From contig CM034613.1 in NCBI GenBank assembly GCA_020091685.1, positions 17,318,932 to 17,382,931 on the forward strand: 64,000 nucleotides of DNA, in the 5' to 3' direction. Positions 24,701-36,280 of this stretch are shown one piece after another; the stretch's first letter is position 1, and every line of letters begins with the position of its first letter. The stretch comes from Lutjanus erythropterus (lineage: Eukaryota > Chordata > Actinopteri > Lutjaniformes > Lutjanidae). The notes beneath the pieces were generated by a model. It worked only from the letters and a program-made list of their open reading frames with translations. It was not told the origin of the DNA and did no database searches. A program made the translations under genes and the position numbers.

Positions 24701-27700
24701 CTTCTTCTCAGCAGCAGTAGAATTAAATTGGTTAATTTGTGACTGTTTTTTTTTTTTTTGCAAAACGTTTGGTCTGTCAAAATTATGGAGCTATATTGGG
24801 GTCAAAAGTTTTGTACTTGAAAAAATAAAATTTGAAACTGAAAATTCAAGTTTTGATCTTGAATTTTGAAAAATACATTAGCGTATTCAAAATAAAAATA
24901 AGTGCACAAAAAATTTCAGGTTAAATATAATTATGATTCAAATTCTTTTGAATAAATTATTCATTTTCATTTTCACTTTCATATGTTTTGATATTTGAGA
25001 TCTTATTTTTTCAGATTCAAATCTTATTTTTACAGTTTCAAAAAAATTCAGTTTCAGATCTTTACTTTCAGGTTCAGATCTCTTCTTTTCAGTTTCAGAT
25101 TTCCGATTTCAGTATGCAGAGAGTGTGGAATCATGACAGACAGCTTAACAAAAGGCTGGGGACCTTCCTATCACGATACCTTCAGGGAACATAAAGCAAT
25201 TCAGCTCAACACTTCATGTAGCCAGGTGATTGGCAGTGAAAAACTGATGTCAGTGACAAACTTCCATTTGCGGCATGCAGGAATAAATCTGTTTTAATTT
25301 TCTGTAAGTCTAAAGCTGCTAATATGTCACTTTATATATTCATTTATCATAGGTTTATCCAAACATCGCTTTTTGAATCCGACGCCGAGATGTGAGATGT
25401 GAAAGCTGTTTTAGACAGTACTGAGGACCAACTGCAGAAGCGGGGATAAATTATGCCAGATTGTGCACTTCAACAGACACACTTTAATGCTTTCACGTAG
25501 CACTGTGAACGCAGCGCGTGTCTGTCACATGATGGCGTCGCTCTGCAGCCCACCTGCTGGAGCCGCACACAGGTGAAATGTTCAAAATGAAAGGTCGGTT
25601 TGTGACAACATGCATGTTTGGCGCTTAAGTGGTGAATTGGCAAAGCTGGAAGTTGCAGGGCTAAAGCACCACACCATGCATCTATTTGTGATATAAACTC
25701 AGTAGGACTGGATCAACAACTAGCCAGAGCCCTGCTTTCCCAGAGCCTCTTAGCGCCACTGCATGGGCCGTAGTTGTATTTAAAGTCTCCTTAAGGTTAT
25801 GGGCTGTTTCCCAGAGTTGGGACAACCTTAAGGGAGACTTTCTTTACGACCGTAGCGCCACGAAGGCTCTGGGAAACGGGCTCTGGCTTGTTGTTGATCA
25901 CAGTCCTACTGAGTTTATATCACAAATAGATGCATGGTGTGAGTGCTTTTAGCCTATGCTTAACTTCCAGCTTTGCCAATTCACCACTTAAGGCGCCAGA
26001 AACATTGCATGTTGTCACAAACCGACCTTTCATTTTGAACATTTCTCACCTGTGTGCGGCTCCAGCAGGTGGGCCTGCAGAGCCGACGCCATCATTATGA
26101 GCAGACACTGCGCTATGCTCACAGTGCTACGGAAAGCATTAAAGTGTGTCTGTTGAAGTGCACAATCTGGCATAATTTATCCCCGCTTCTGCAGTTGGTC
26201 CTCAGTACTGTCTAAAACAGCTTTCACATCTCACATCTCCAAAACGCCGGATTAAATTTCAAAAGGCGATGTTTGATAAACCTACCACGTATTAAAGAAT
26301 ATAAAACGATATAAAGTGACATATTAGCAGCTTTAGACTTACAGAGAAAATTAAAACAGATTTATTCCTGCATGCCGTAAATGGAAGTTTGTCACTGACA
26401 TCAGTTTTTTCACTGCCAATCACCTGGTGTAGCCTACATGAAGTGTTGAGCTGAATTGTTTTAGTTCCTACGTTCCTGAAGGTATCATGATAGGGAAGGT
26501 CCCAGCCTTTTGTTAAGCTGTCTGTCATGATTCCACACCTCTCAGTTGATGCCACGCCCCACGCTAAACTGGTCAAAAGTCTGAAACTGAAAAGAAGAGA
26601 TCTGAACCTGAAAATAAAGATCTGAAACTGAATTTTTTTTTGAAACTGTAAAAATAAGATTTGAATCTGAAAAAATATCTCAAATATCAAAACATATGAA
26701 AGTGAAAATGAAAATGAATTAATTTATTCAAAAGAATTACCAGAGTGAATCATAATTATATTTAACCTGAAAATTTTTTTTGTGCACTTAATTTTATTTT
26801 GAATACGCTAATGTATTTTTCAAAATTCAAGATCAAAACTTGAATTTTCAGTTTCAAATTTTATTTTTTCAAGTACAAAACTTTTGACCCCAATATAGCT
26901 CCATACAAAATGTCTCCACTCTGGGCCTTTGCCCTTGTACTTGCCTCAGATCGGACAGTCCACCATAGGCGACAGAAAATACTCTGTACTCTCTGTACAA
27001 ACTGTACAGTTTGTCTTGTATTCACTCCCACTCACTCCCACTGACAGGACTGATCCACTCGTGATGTTTGCCATTTAGATCTGTATTTGGACAGATTTTC
27101 TCTTTTACAGGTGGACTTGAGCTAAAGGCATCTGTCATCATTATTAAACAATAAATGGCATTTTATTATTTTTCATGTCATTCCAAATAGATGCAAACTT
27201 AGTGTTCTGCATTAGATTATGATGTGCATAAATACAACGGATGAATTGCATCCTGTATTGATTCAGTAAGGGACAGTGCTTTTTTTTTTTTTTCCTCAAT
27301 GCAGAGCAATCCTGTATTATACAGAACAGGTGGCAACCCTAGTTAGCGGTTAGCTAAATTAGTTTAGCAACTATCTTTCCACCAGGGCTCTCTGTATACA
27401 ACCTCAGTACTTTATTCCCCATCTATCTCGGAGGCTGTGTTGACGCTGATCTCTGTTAGTGTTCACTGGGAGGATGGTGACCCCAGTTCTGTTGCCAGTT
27501 AACAGCAGCTAACAGCTAACCCGCAATTTCCACCAGGCGCGGCTGCACTACATTATTGAACAATCCGTGGCCATTCTACACAATGCTTGCGATTCCATCA
27601 GAAGCGTTATGGCGCATCCAAGAAGCAGCTCTCTGCTCTACTTCAAATATGTGCAAAGTCTATTTTTGATGGATGCCGCGTCAATTAGCACAGAGCAGAT

Positions 27701-28392
27701 TGAATGGGCAGGAAGATAGATACGGAAAAGGCTGGGAGAATACAGTTCATTTTCAAAATAAAAGACCCCGTGCAGACTCACGATCATAAAGACAGACAGA
27801 GAAGAAACTAACCACGTAGCCTGTTTATCCACGGTAGAAGCACAAAGAGCAAGGAAAGAGGAACAAATCAGCAAAATCTGAGCAAGTGCACTTAATCAGG
27901 TGGGCAAAATGCTCCACTGCTGAAACACTGCTGGTGGGCAGCCGTGCAGAGGACAGATCAGAGCCGTGGCGTAGACGTGCCGTGCTTGGTCGAATCAACT
28001 GGTAACCGTTTTCTTTAGCTACTTTAGCAACAAGTAAACAAAAGCCATCTGTTCATCAGTAAAGCTCTGTAATAAAATCACAGAACTGAAGCTGAGGAAG
28101 CTAAAATATTTTTCTTATAAAATGTGATTCAGTTTTCTTTCTATGCTCCGCTGCATCATGGGTAAAGAAGCGTTTCATTGGACAAAAAAAAAATTTCGTA
28201 ACACCCCCAAGCGCAGGATCATCAACAGTTTTGAACTGTTTTCAGGAAAAAGACGAACTCTAAAATACCATTAAAAACACCCAAGAATATCTACAAAACA
28301 ACTGTTTGTCATTCTTGTAATACATATGATACACTTAAACTCTGATTTTGACTTAAAGGGAACTTTAAAGATTATTTTGGACGCATCCTTAC
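21740..28392 (-). other. dok7: dok7 last intron, carrying a 2.1 kb palindrome
   Basis: An intron of about 6.6 kb between donor CAGA|GTAAGG and acceptor TTGACAG|GA. It contains a GAT trinucleotide run (about 23446-23470), a fragment resembling a dispersed GTAAC/AGTAAT repeat (24475-24610) and the long inverted-repeat element at 24784-26905. Positions 22690-22990 are less AT-rich and not obviously repetitive. No nested gene is seen. Confidence 0.75.
24784..26905. mobile_element. 2.1 kb fold-back element, arms about 1 kb
   Basis: The left arm starts TATGGAGCTATATTGGGG, and its reverse complement closes the element at 26905. The arms match in reverse complement almost throughout: for example, the segment around 25500-25720 mirrors 25880-26120, with small indels. 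The direct 6-mer CAAAAT flanks both ends (24778-24783 and 26906-26911), a plausible target-site duplication. The centre (about 25725-25885) is itself a smaller imperfect palindrome. The open frames in the arms mirror each other and come from repeated TTTCAGATC-like words, so they are not genes. The superfamily is not determined; a 6 bp duplication with very long inverted ends is unusual. Confidence 0.9.
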
Positions 28393-28548
28393 TCTGAGTT
28401 GGGAGATGTGCGACACTCCCTCGGGTGCCCGGACCCGGCTCCTGCAGCTCCAGCTCCATGTAGTTGAGCTGCTTCTTGGATGTGGGACTAACAGGAATAT
28501 TCACATACGTCACACCTTCGCTGCGAGGCCTTTCAGGAAGCGGCGCCT
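28393..28548 (-). CDS. dok7: dok7 exon with YVNI and YMEL tyrosines (long form)
   Basis: 156 nt, phase 1 in and phase 1 out, bounded by acceptor TTTTTCCCCCAG|AG and donor CAGA|GTAAGG. It encodes EAPLPERPRSEG, then VTYVNIPVSPTSKKQLNY, then MELELQE and a Gly/Pro/Thr stretch. YVNI (28507-28496) fits the Y-x-N consensus bound by the Grb2 SH2 domain. The NYMELELQ context resembles tyrosine sites of IRS-type adaptors. A second acceptor, TTGACAG|GG at 28572, is also in frame and would add eight residues (GAVFVFPP), so both may be used. The function is inferred from motif knowledge only. Confidence 0.88.
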
Positions 28549-30084
28549 CTGGGGGAAAAACGAACACTGCCCCTGTCAATACAAGAGGAACAAAGTGTTA
28601 ATTAGTTTGAACGTTTCCTTTTATCATCACAGTCCCTGAAGAGGCCAAAACCAACAAGTAATTCATCCTGCTAACAAGATGTGTGCACATCCACAGCCTG
28701 ATAGATTATACTATGTCGAATAACCAATAGCTAAATAACGCCACTGTCATCCAAAAAACATTTTAAACACATAAAAGACCCGTACACTTGTATTTAGATG
28801 ACCATTCTTCAGTTATTTCAGTGTTTTGAATGGCTCAGTGTTTTGGTTGGGGATTCATTTCAATTTTTCTACACCAGCAATGTTCATTTTAATTAAAATA
28901 TTAAAAAAAACACTTTAATGGTTCTTTTATGTGTTTCTAACAATGAAGTTCTATTGCACAGAGGAGTATGATCTGCCAGGCTGTCACTACACCGAAAACA
29001 CACTGTATGATACATCCTTTGTTGGTTTTCATGGGATTTGTTGATTAATATTGAAAAGATAAAATAATACAAGCCTTACTGAGACACTTATTTTGAAACG
29101 GGTTTGTGACATTAATTAAAATATAATTATGACGAAATCAAGGATGAGCCTGGTGTTATTTTAACACTGTCATTATAACCTTAATCAAGAGCTTAAAGAT
29201 TTCCCCCTCCAGGGTTAGTAACTCTTGAGGAAACGGCCTTAATGTTAATTAGATTCATTCAAATACAGACAGCTGAAATAAAGTGACGATATTATTTTCA
29301 ACAGCGGCAGATTATGGGATCAGCGGCCACGCTGGCACAAAGTGGATCCCAGTGAATTGCCCTCGAGGCTACTTGTGTATAATTAGTGGACAGGCCCCAG
29401 AGATAATTTATGAGATACATTACAGTCATTTTGTGTTACGACGCAGTAAATCTTTAACTTGTTGCTCTTTTAATTTCACCATCAGCTCTTTGTATCCAAT
29501 GGCCAATTGCTTTAACATGAATGAAAACATTCTGGTGTGTTTAATGGTAGTTCATTTTATAAAACCCAAACAGCAGAATTCACATGTTGGTAAAAATAAG
29601 TAAAATATTGCCAAATATTTTTACTATAAATCTGATTCATATAAAAATGCTCCTATTTGATTTATAGCAAAAACACCAACTTGGCAAGCAGTGTTTTAAC
29701 CGTAACTAAACAATAAGGCCCTGATGGATACTGGATTTTTGGGGCTGATACCAAAATTAGTAAGTAAAAAATACAGGTATCAATAAATCAGTCGATATTT
29801 CTACAGCATGTAAGATACTGAATGTAGGATATATAAATATTTTGCAAGAAGAAAAAAGATATAGAAAAGAAATATACATTCTGCCTATACAGCTAACAAA
29901 TAAAAACAATGTTCTGTTCTACAAAGTAATTCAAGCTATTATTGACAGTAAATGTAATCAAGATACTGCGTCAAGTACGGCAACACCAAGAGCGCCACAT
30001 TCATTTCTGAAGGAGTGCAAAGTACAGCTCCTGTCAAGAAATGTAACAGTCATGCATACTGGTCCTTAAAATGTGTGAGCCACT

Positions 30085-30370
30085 ATGTAAGGACCAGTAT
30101 GCATGAATACTGCACGCCTCACCCTCCCCTTCCAAGCATCTCTCTAGAGTTTCTACAGTGACTGTTAAACCTTCTCTAGAACCAGTGTTTTGTTTGTCCA
30201 TTCTAGGCTGCAGCAGAAACATGGTGGTTCAGGACTGCAGCCTCTGTGGATATAAAGTCCTCATTCTAAGGTAACATAAAGGTGATTATACACTAATCAA
30301 GACATGCTTATGAAAGTTATATTGCATTCCTGCCATATTCTGTGAATAAATCCTCCTAAATGTTACACAA
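30085..30370 (-). repeat. Diverged MITE fragment related to 54459-55316
   Basis: It shares words with the 3' part of the 858 bp MITE: ATTCTAAGGTAACATAAAGG, GATTATACACTAATCAAGAC and GAATAAATCCTCC. The inverted end is degraded or missing. Just left of it, a word CATGCATACTGGTCCTTA (30050-30067) is followed by its inverted copy (about 30089-30106). Confidence 0.65.
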
Positions 30371-31873
30371 ACTATCATGCACATGTGCGCAGTTGGTCTA
30401 TGACAAATGTACTAAAAAATAAGCACTTTTATTGGCAAGCAGACTACAGTTAAACTTTGAACAGCTGCAGAACACAAGCAGTGTTATATTCTGGGTAAAA
30501 ACAGCTAATGCTTCAAGGATCTATACAGCTGATCAAACAGTGCAGTCAGCAGGAAAAAAAAAGTGTCAAGTAAAGCTAACAAGAAATGTCGCCTCAACCC
30601 ATTTCAACTGAATAGCTTTTCCTGTCAAACACATAAAATTACAGCCGCAGTGTTGCCTAAAGTGTGTTGTCTGTGTAATTTATTGTGCCTGATGAATGGC
30701 TTACCTGTCATAAACCTAAAAGCCACCCCGGATAAAGAGGTGCAGAGTCGAGTTCATTGCCGACTAGTTGGATGCCGTTCAGCTCAGTGTCTTATTGATA
30801 CAGTTTCAGAACAACCGCATAAAATATGTACATATTTTAGCCCTGTGACACGACCGTCCTTTTTTAAATTCCTGTATCTACAGTGCCAGCAAAGATAGCT
30901 ACAACCTTCAACAACAGGAGAGTATACTCAAGGATATCTGGGAGATCTGCATAACTTGAATATTCCCCTGTGAATACAGACTAGTGAAAAAAAAGATGTA
31001 CTCTTCTATTAGTGATGCTACTTGTGTGCAACCGAGATCAAAACCTGTGTATTATCAGGAAATGTCAACATATCCAAAAATGACCCTGGCATTGTGGGCG
31101 CACACTGGCCAAGATGAATTTGCCTTTTAATGAGTGTTGACTTTAAACCTCACATGTATTTCTATGCAAAGGATCATATTAGATATACTGAGCCTGTCTG
31201 TATTAAAGGTATTACGTTATAACACAGTATTAAGAAATCCCTACAGTGTGATTATCAGTACGATCAAAAGTACAGATGTTTATCTTCCTATTAAACTGAT
31301 ACAGAGCTGATGCACTGAGGTGATGTATTATAGTGCACAGCACACACCACCAGTGGTCAGTCTCTCTACTGGTGAACAAGGCAGCACAACTCAGCTGAGA
31401 AACACGGTGTCTGGCAAATAAAGTTAAAGGACTACCTAGTGAAAAAAAAAAGTCAGTATTTTGGATTTAGTCCTGATGACGAAAGTCAGATGGACCTCAG
31501 TCTGGCAGTAAATGTACAGTGTAGATTTGAGTTTGTTAGTCAATAAAAGCTGCAGCTTCTCAAGACCAAAGCAAAGCTCCTGACTGCGTTTTGTTTCCCA
31601 ACTGTGAGAATAATGTCGATATGATGATCAGCTCTGCCTACGTTGAGAAAGGGCCAACTGCAATGGAGTCGAGCTGTTTTATAAGACAGGCCGCGCAGAC
31701 ATAAAGTTTGGGCTGAAGTTGGACACAGATGTATAATGACATTTACATTATGCAAAATTAACTTATTCCATTAGTATTACTATATTTCCTGAGCTAACAA
31801 GGATGCCCTAAAAGGCTACATTTTTTGCAAGTTTTTAATTATTTTTAGCCCTATTTAAACAGAATCTTGCCTT

Positions 31874-32050
31874 TAGGGCTGCGACTAATGGTCATTTACA
31901 TCATCAACTAATCTGCTGATTTTGCTCTGAATTGTTTAGTCTATAAAATGTGTAAAAACTTTTGGAAAACTCCCCATCACAATTTCACTGAGCCAAAGCT
32001 GCCCAAGATAGTCAGTTCAGACCTTCTACTATACGGTATATGACAAATAA
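31874..32050. repeat. GATTAAT-type dispersed repeat fragment
   Basis: It begins AGGGCTGCGACTAATGG, followed by a CATCAACTAATCTGCTGATT core and a downstream TTTCACTGAGCCAAAGCTGC segment. Similar fragments lie at 33368-33510, 46785-46850, 54127-54260, 56115-56410 and 59650-59860. Non-coding. Confidence 0.65.
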
Positions 32051-33367
32051 AAGCAGTAAATATTCCAATTCTTTGGCATTATGGCTTAAAAAATACAACA
32101 ATGATCCAATGCTCCAATGCAAATCCTCCCAGTTACCTACTTTCCCCTTCACTTATTCAAGGGTGTGCAGCTTTACTGCCCATAGTTTCTGTAATTCATG
32201 TGAAGCGCTGTGCAAAAACAATTTTTCAATAACCAATTAACAAGTCAGCAAGCACAAAGAGCTCAGCCTCTCACTGAGCGCTAAAACTTCACATCAAAAC
32301 AAACATGAAGGATAGTGTAGCTACATAAACACTGTTGATCTTTGGGTGTAAAGATCTGTTTACCTCACCTTACATCAGTTACTGCAAAACTACTGATGTC
32401 TGAAGAATAAAGAGAATATCTAGATCACAGAAACCAGACAGTTTAACTACATTTGCTGCGTGTTAAACATTCCCAGCAGAAGTGGGACTACAAAAACAAC
32501 AGCAAGTAGTTCATCTGAGGATATATACTGTCAGAAACACTACTGGGGATATCGCTATGAGACTACATGTACTGTCTTGTGTAGTGTGAAACTATGAAAT
32601 GCTGCATCACAGTCTTCGGTTTCCATAGTGACTGTAAATGTTGTCACGGACTCATATTTTCTGTACCGCCTCAGCTGTACCGTAATGACACCATCATGTA
32701 GACGCAGTGCCGTAAATTGCGTTCAGAGGCTGGGTAATACCTAACATTCGGGGACAAAAAAGATTTCTCCTGCTATTGACTCTTCCTAAATGGCAGCAGG
32801 CACTGGCCATTACCCGCAACTCAGAGGCATCAACCCCAGGGGACGCTCATACAATCAGTGAGAAGCCATTAGACGCCAGCAGAGTCTCAGTGGGTGCAGC
32901 CTTTGGCAACATCTAAGAGGCCTGATACTTAATTGATCAGACACCAAGCAGCCGTCACAGTACTGTGGGCTTTTATAATGGCTGCCATTACAACAGCGGG
33001 TTTGCCCGCAGCTCCGAGGCTGAGGGGCTTTTCCAGGATACACTTTGTGAAGCCTCTGGGGGCTGTGACAGATCCAATACCCGGCTGGGTTTAGTGACCC
33101 GGACTCACAAAGTCAACTGCTTTTTTTAGAGGAAAACACAAGGGTCTAATGACGGCTGTGTCTTCAGGTGACGGGCCTGTTTTCCACCTTTCATGTGTCT
33201 TTCTAGCAGACGGACATTAAGCCTGCAGTGTGGAACCTGGACTGTATATTAATTAGTGGACAGAGCTTCCAGGTCTGAAAAGTGAAGCCTGTGTGGCAGT
33301 GCCTTATACCTGCACTCTTTCTAATGGCCAGTTAACTGACTGAAATAATATGTTCGATTAAATATAC

Positions 33368-33510
33368 AAGGCCTGCAACTAACAATTACTTTCCTCACCG
33401 ATTAATCTGTTGATTATCTTCCTGATTAATCGATCGGTTGTTTGGTCCATAAATTATTTAAAAAAATGTTGATCACCATTTCCCAAAGCCAAAGGTGACG
33501 TCCTCAAATG
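33368..33510. repeat. GATTAAT-type dispersed repeat fragment
   Basis: GCCTGCAACTAACAATTACT, then CGATTAATCTGTTGATTATC and TTCCCAAAGCCAAAGGTGAC. It belongs to the same family and order of words as 31874-32050. Confidence 0.7.
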
Positions 33511-34589
33511 TAAGATATTCAGCTCATTTAAGAAGCTGAAATTGGAGAATTTGAGGCATGTAAACACACAATTATTAATCAGAATGATTTCAATCAGGCT
33601 GCAGAAATGTACTGCTGCTGTGGAACAATATACTCGCAGAAACAACTTTTCAAGTGACATGCATTTGAAAATAAGTTGTAACTGTGGTAGAGCTGTGGCC
33701 AAAATGCAGACTGACTGCAGGAATTGATGTGTGCTCGCATTGCACACCAGACTAGCCTTAACAGATGTCTCAAAATAAATCAATATAACATCATCAGTTG
33801 TGGTTGCTGACCGCTCGGTTTTCTTAAACCAGGAGGTAAAGCTGTTTTAATATGAAGAGTTACCACATTACATCACATGAAATGTTTGTATGCATTTCAA
33901 TTGCCATCGAGCCTTCACCCTCACATAAACCTGAGCCCCCGGCCTTGGCCGCCTCCCGCACGTCCCCGTCCATTAACTGCTTGCTGAGGCAGCCTGATGG
34001 GAGAGATGACATGGGAGCCGAGCGGCGTGTGTGTGTGTGTGTAGGTACATGAACATGACTGATGGGTTTGGTGCCACACTGTGACAGCTGCTGGGACTTC
34101 CTAGAGCAGGTGTGCATTAGACTGAGGGCATGTTTCTGGGTGTGGGATGCTTAAGTGGCCGAACGTCCCCTGACAACTGTCCCCTCACCTCACCATCAGG
34201 GCAGGTATCCTGTCACGCACCGTTGCACTCTCTGTTTGGTTACATATCGCTGTGTTTTCTCTCCTGACACAATTGCTTCTTATGTAACCTGAGTTTAAGG
34301 CGTTACATAAAGTGCAGGTGAAGAAATAAACGCAGTGAGCCCTCCACTACACAATGAAAAGGAGAGGTGCTTTTAAATTACATTAATGGAAACACAAACT
34401 GCGCATGTGAGTCATACCCGTATGCGTTTTACAGGCTTCTATATGATTCATCTCTGGCATAATACCTCACAAATCATATAAATTACATCTAATTTACCTC
34501 TAAACACAATTTCATCCGATGCTTCGGTATATCTCAGTTTGTCCTTTTGATGTATTATCATTGCATCTGAACCTGATTCTGTGTTTCCT

Positions 34590-34757
34590 TTTCAATTTGG
34601 AAACTTTGGTCTTTATTAGACAGGATACAGAAAGACCTGACAAGAAAGCGAGGGGAGAGAGGGGGGGGTAGATGACGTGCAGCAAAGGAACGCAAGCTGG
34701 AATTGAACCAGATCTACTGCAAAAGACTTTTGACCAACTGAGCTATCTGTGCTCCCC
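34590..34757 (-). mobile_element. tRNA-derived SINE (minus strand)
   Basis: Read on the minus strand it starts GGAGCACAGATAGCTCAGTT. It has an A-box-like TAGCTCAGTTGG (34745-34734) and a B-box-like GGTTCAATTCC (34709-34699), the spacing of a tRNA promoter, followed by a body ending near a GGTCTTTATTAGAC-like segment. The tRNA fold itself is degraded, so this is a SINE head and not a functional tRNA gene. Confidence 0.75.
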
Positions 34758-35024
34758 GATTTCCATGTTTTTACTGCTTCCGTGGCCCGCAATAATTTAC
34801 TAAATCTGGTTTCAGCCATTTAAACTGAAGAACTGTCCTGGGTAGACGTGTATATTGGTTGCTACGAAATATTAATAGCACCACCCGATTAAGAGTAATC
34901 AATTATGTAATAAGGAAGTCACTTCAGCATCACAAGCTGTAGAATAATGTCAAAAAGTACAGTTTTAGAGGGCAGGAGATATATATCTCCAATTAGCAAA
35001 ACACTTGTGTTACAACTAAGGTAG

Positions 35025-35480
35025 GTTCAGGAGTGGGAGACGTTATTTTTCTCTCCTTTACTTAAATAAAAGTAGCAACACCACCGTCTAGAAATACTCA
35101 TTTAAATGTAAGTCCTGCATTCAAAACTTTACCTTATTCAGTATTCCTCATTATGCAAAATGGCCCATTTTGGAATAATATGTTTTATTATTGATGCATT
35201 AATGTTTTTAAGCATCACTGAAGTTGCAGCTGGTAAACATGGAGCTAACTTTAACTACTCTCTGTGCTGCAGAGTATCTTAATTGATAAAAATACATAAT
35301 TTATTAGCTGTTTTATTTTGTATTAGAATCTCACTCTGCAAAACAGCTGGTGACTAAAGCTGTTAAACCCCACTACAATTTGGAGGTACATATTATACTT
35401 GTGCCACTACATTTATTTAAGTATACGGTAGCAGAAAATGGAAACACTCAAGTGCCTCAAAATTGTACTAAAGTGCAGTA
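35025..35480 (+). repeat. ACTTAAATAAAAGTA-type fish repeat
   Basis: Characteristic words in order are CTTTACTTAAATAAAAGTAG, AAGTCCTGCATTCAAAAC, ATTATGCAAAATGGCCCATT, TTGATGCATTAATG, GTTGCAGCTGGTAAACATGG and CTCAAGTGCCTCAAAATTG. From memory this order is typical of a very abundant teleost repeat. Small fragments are at 11140-11240. Confidence 0.75.
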
Positions 35481-36210
35481 TAGGGTGGGGCAAGCGGACG
35501 AATTTATCGCCTTTCGACGATGGGATGAATCCATCGCTGGTCTTTTTTTTTTGGGACGATTTTTGGGTAAATTTGTCATATTATTTTGCTAATGTAAGGG
35601 TTTGCAAAGCGACAGCCGCAGCTCCACAGTGCGCTCTCATCCAGTGGCACAGTGCACACCCACCCAGCTGGACCACGAGTGCACTAGACTAAGACAGACT
35701 AACAAAGACAGCTTTGGTGAGTTTTACATGGTTTTCTGTTGAGTCTGAATGAAGCGTGTTTTACCTCATCTTAGTTTGATAAAAGAGAGAAACTTGAGCA
35801 TCACAGTCCATTAGCCAGGATTAAGTCAAGTAAACGTGTATTACAGGTGTCGGTTCCTTCCATCATGCCTGTGGCTGTTCTGCCTTGTGCCAGTCTGCCA
35901 TTTCATACACTGAATGAGCTAAATTTTGTCTATCCATTCATTTTAATTCACGCACATCAACCAGCAGGTGATGCATTTGTAGCTACGTTGATTCAGGTGC
36001 GTGACTCATCCACTTAATTCACTTTCTGTAAGTGGGTCCTGGCTATTGTAAGAAGAGGCCTGGATAATGCACGGCTGAAAACATGTAGAGCACTTAAAAA
36101 AAACATCTAAAATGGCCCATTGAGTAAAAAATAAATAAAAAAAACAGTCCATTTGTGCAGCTCCAGAACACCAATCTGCATGTTTAACTGGCTTGTTCAG
36201 TCTCACTCAC

Positions 36211-36280
36211 CTTCAGTCTCTTGCAGGAACCTCTGCTGACCACAGCTGCCCATTGGCTCATACTTGCTTTTTTCTTCTGC
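36211..36280 (-). CDS. dok7: dok7 exon with YEPM motif (long form)
   Basis: A 70 nt exon between acceptor TCTTGCAG|GC and donor CTGAAG|GTGAGT, entered in phase 0 and left in phase 1. It encodes AEEKSKYEPMGSCGQQRFLQ followed by ETE. YEPM (36262-36251) is a YxxM motif, the classical docking site for the PI3-kinase p85 SH2 domains once phosphorylated. It is too short to be called alone. Support comes from both consensus splice sites, the exact phase fit with 38519 and 28548, and the motif type shared with neighbouring exons. Confidence 0.85.

Larger units (their letters stand above)
28549..36210 (-). other. dok7: dok7 intron, repeats plus one unique-looking block
   Basis: An intron of about 7.7 kb. 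It holds a repeat fragment at 30085-30370, GATTAAT-type fragments (31874-32050 and 33368-33510), a SINE (34590-34757) and a large ACTTAAGTAAA-type repeat (35025-35480). Positions 32780-33070 are unusually balanced in composition and match no repeat seen elsewhere in the window. No nested coding gene is supported. Confidence 0.7.

Noticed and set aside
24995-25297. Open frames in the palindrome arms (also 26292-26690 on the minus strand)
   Set aside because: The two frames are mirror images created by the inverted repeat and consist of Phe/Gln/Ile-rich translations of TTTCAGATC-like words. There is no transposase motif.
34690-34757. Possible tRNA gene on the minus strand
   Set aside because: A-box and B-box words are present, but the acceptor and anticodon stems do not pair and a SINE body follows. 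Annotated as a SINE.
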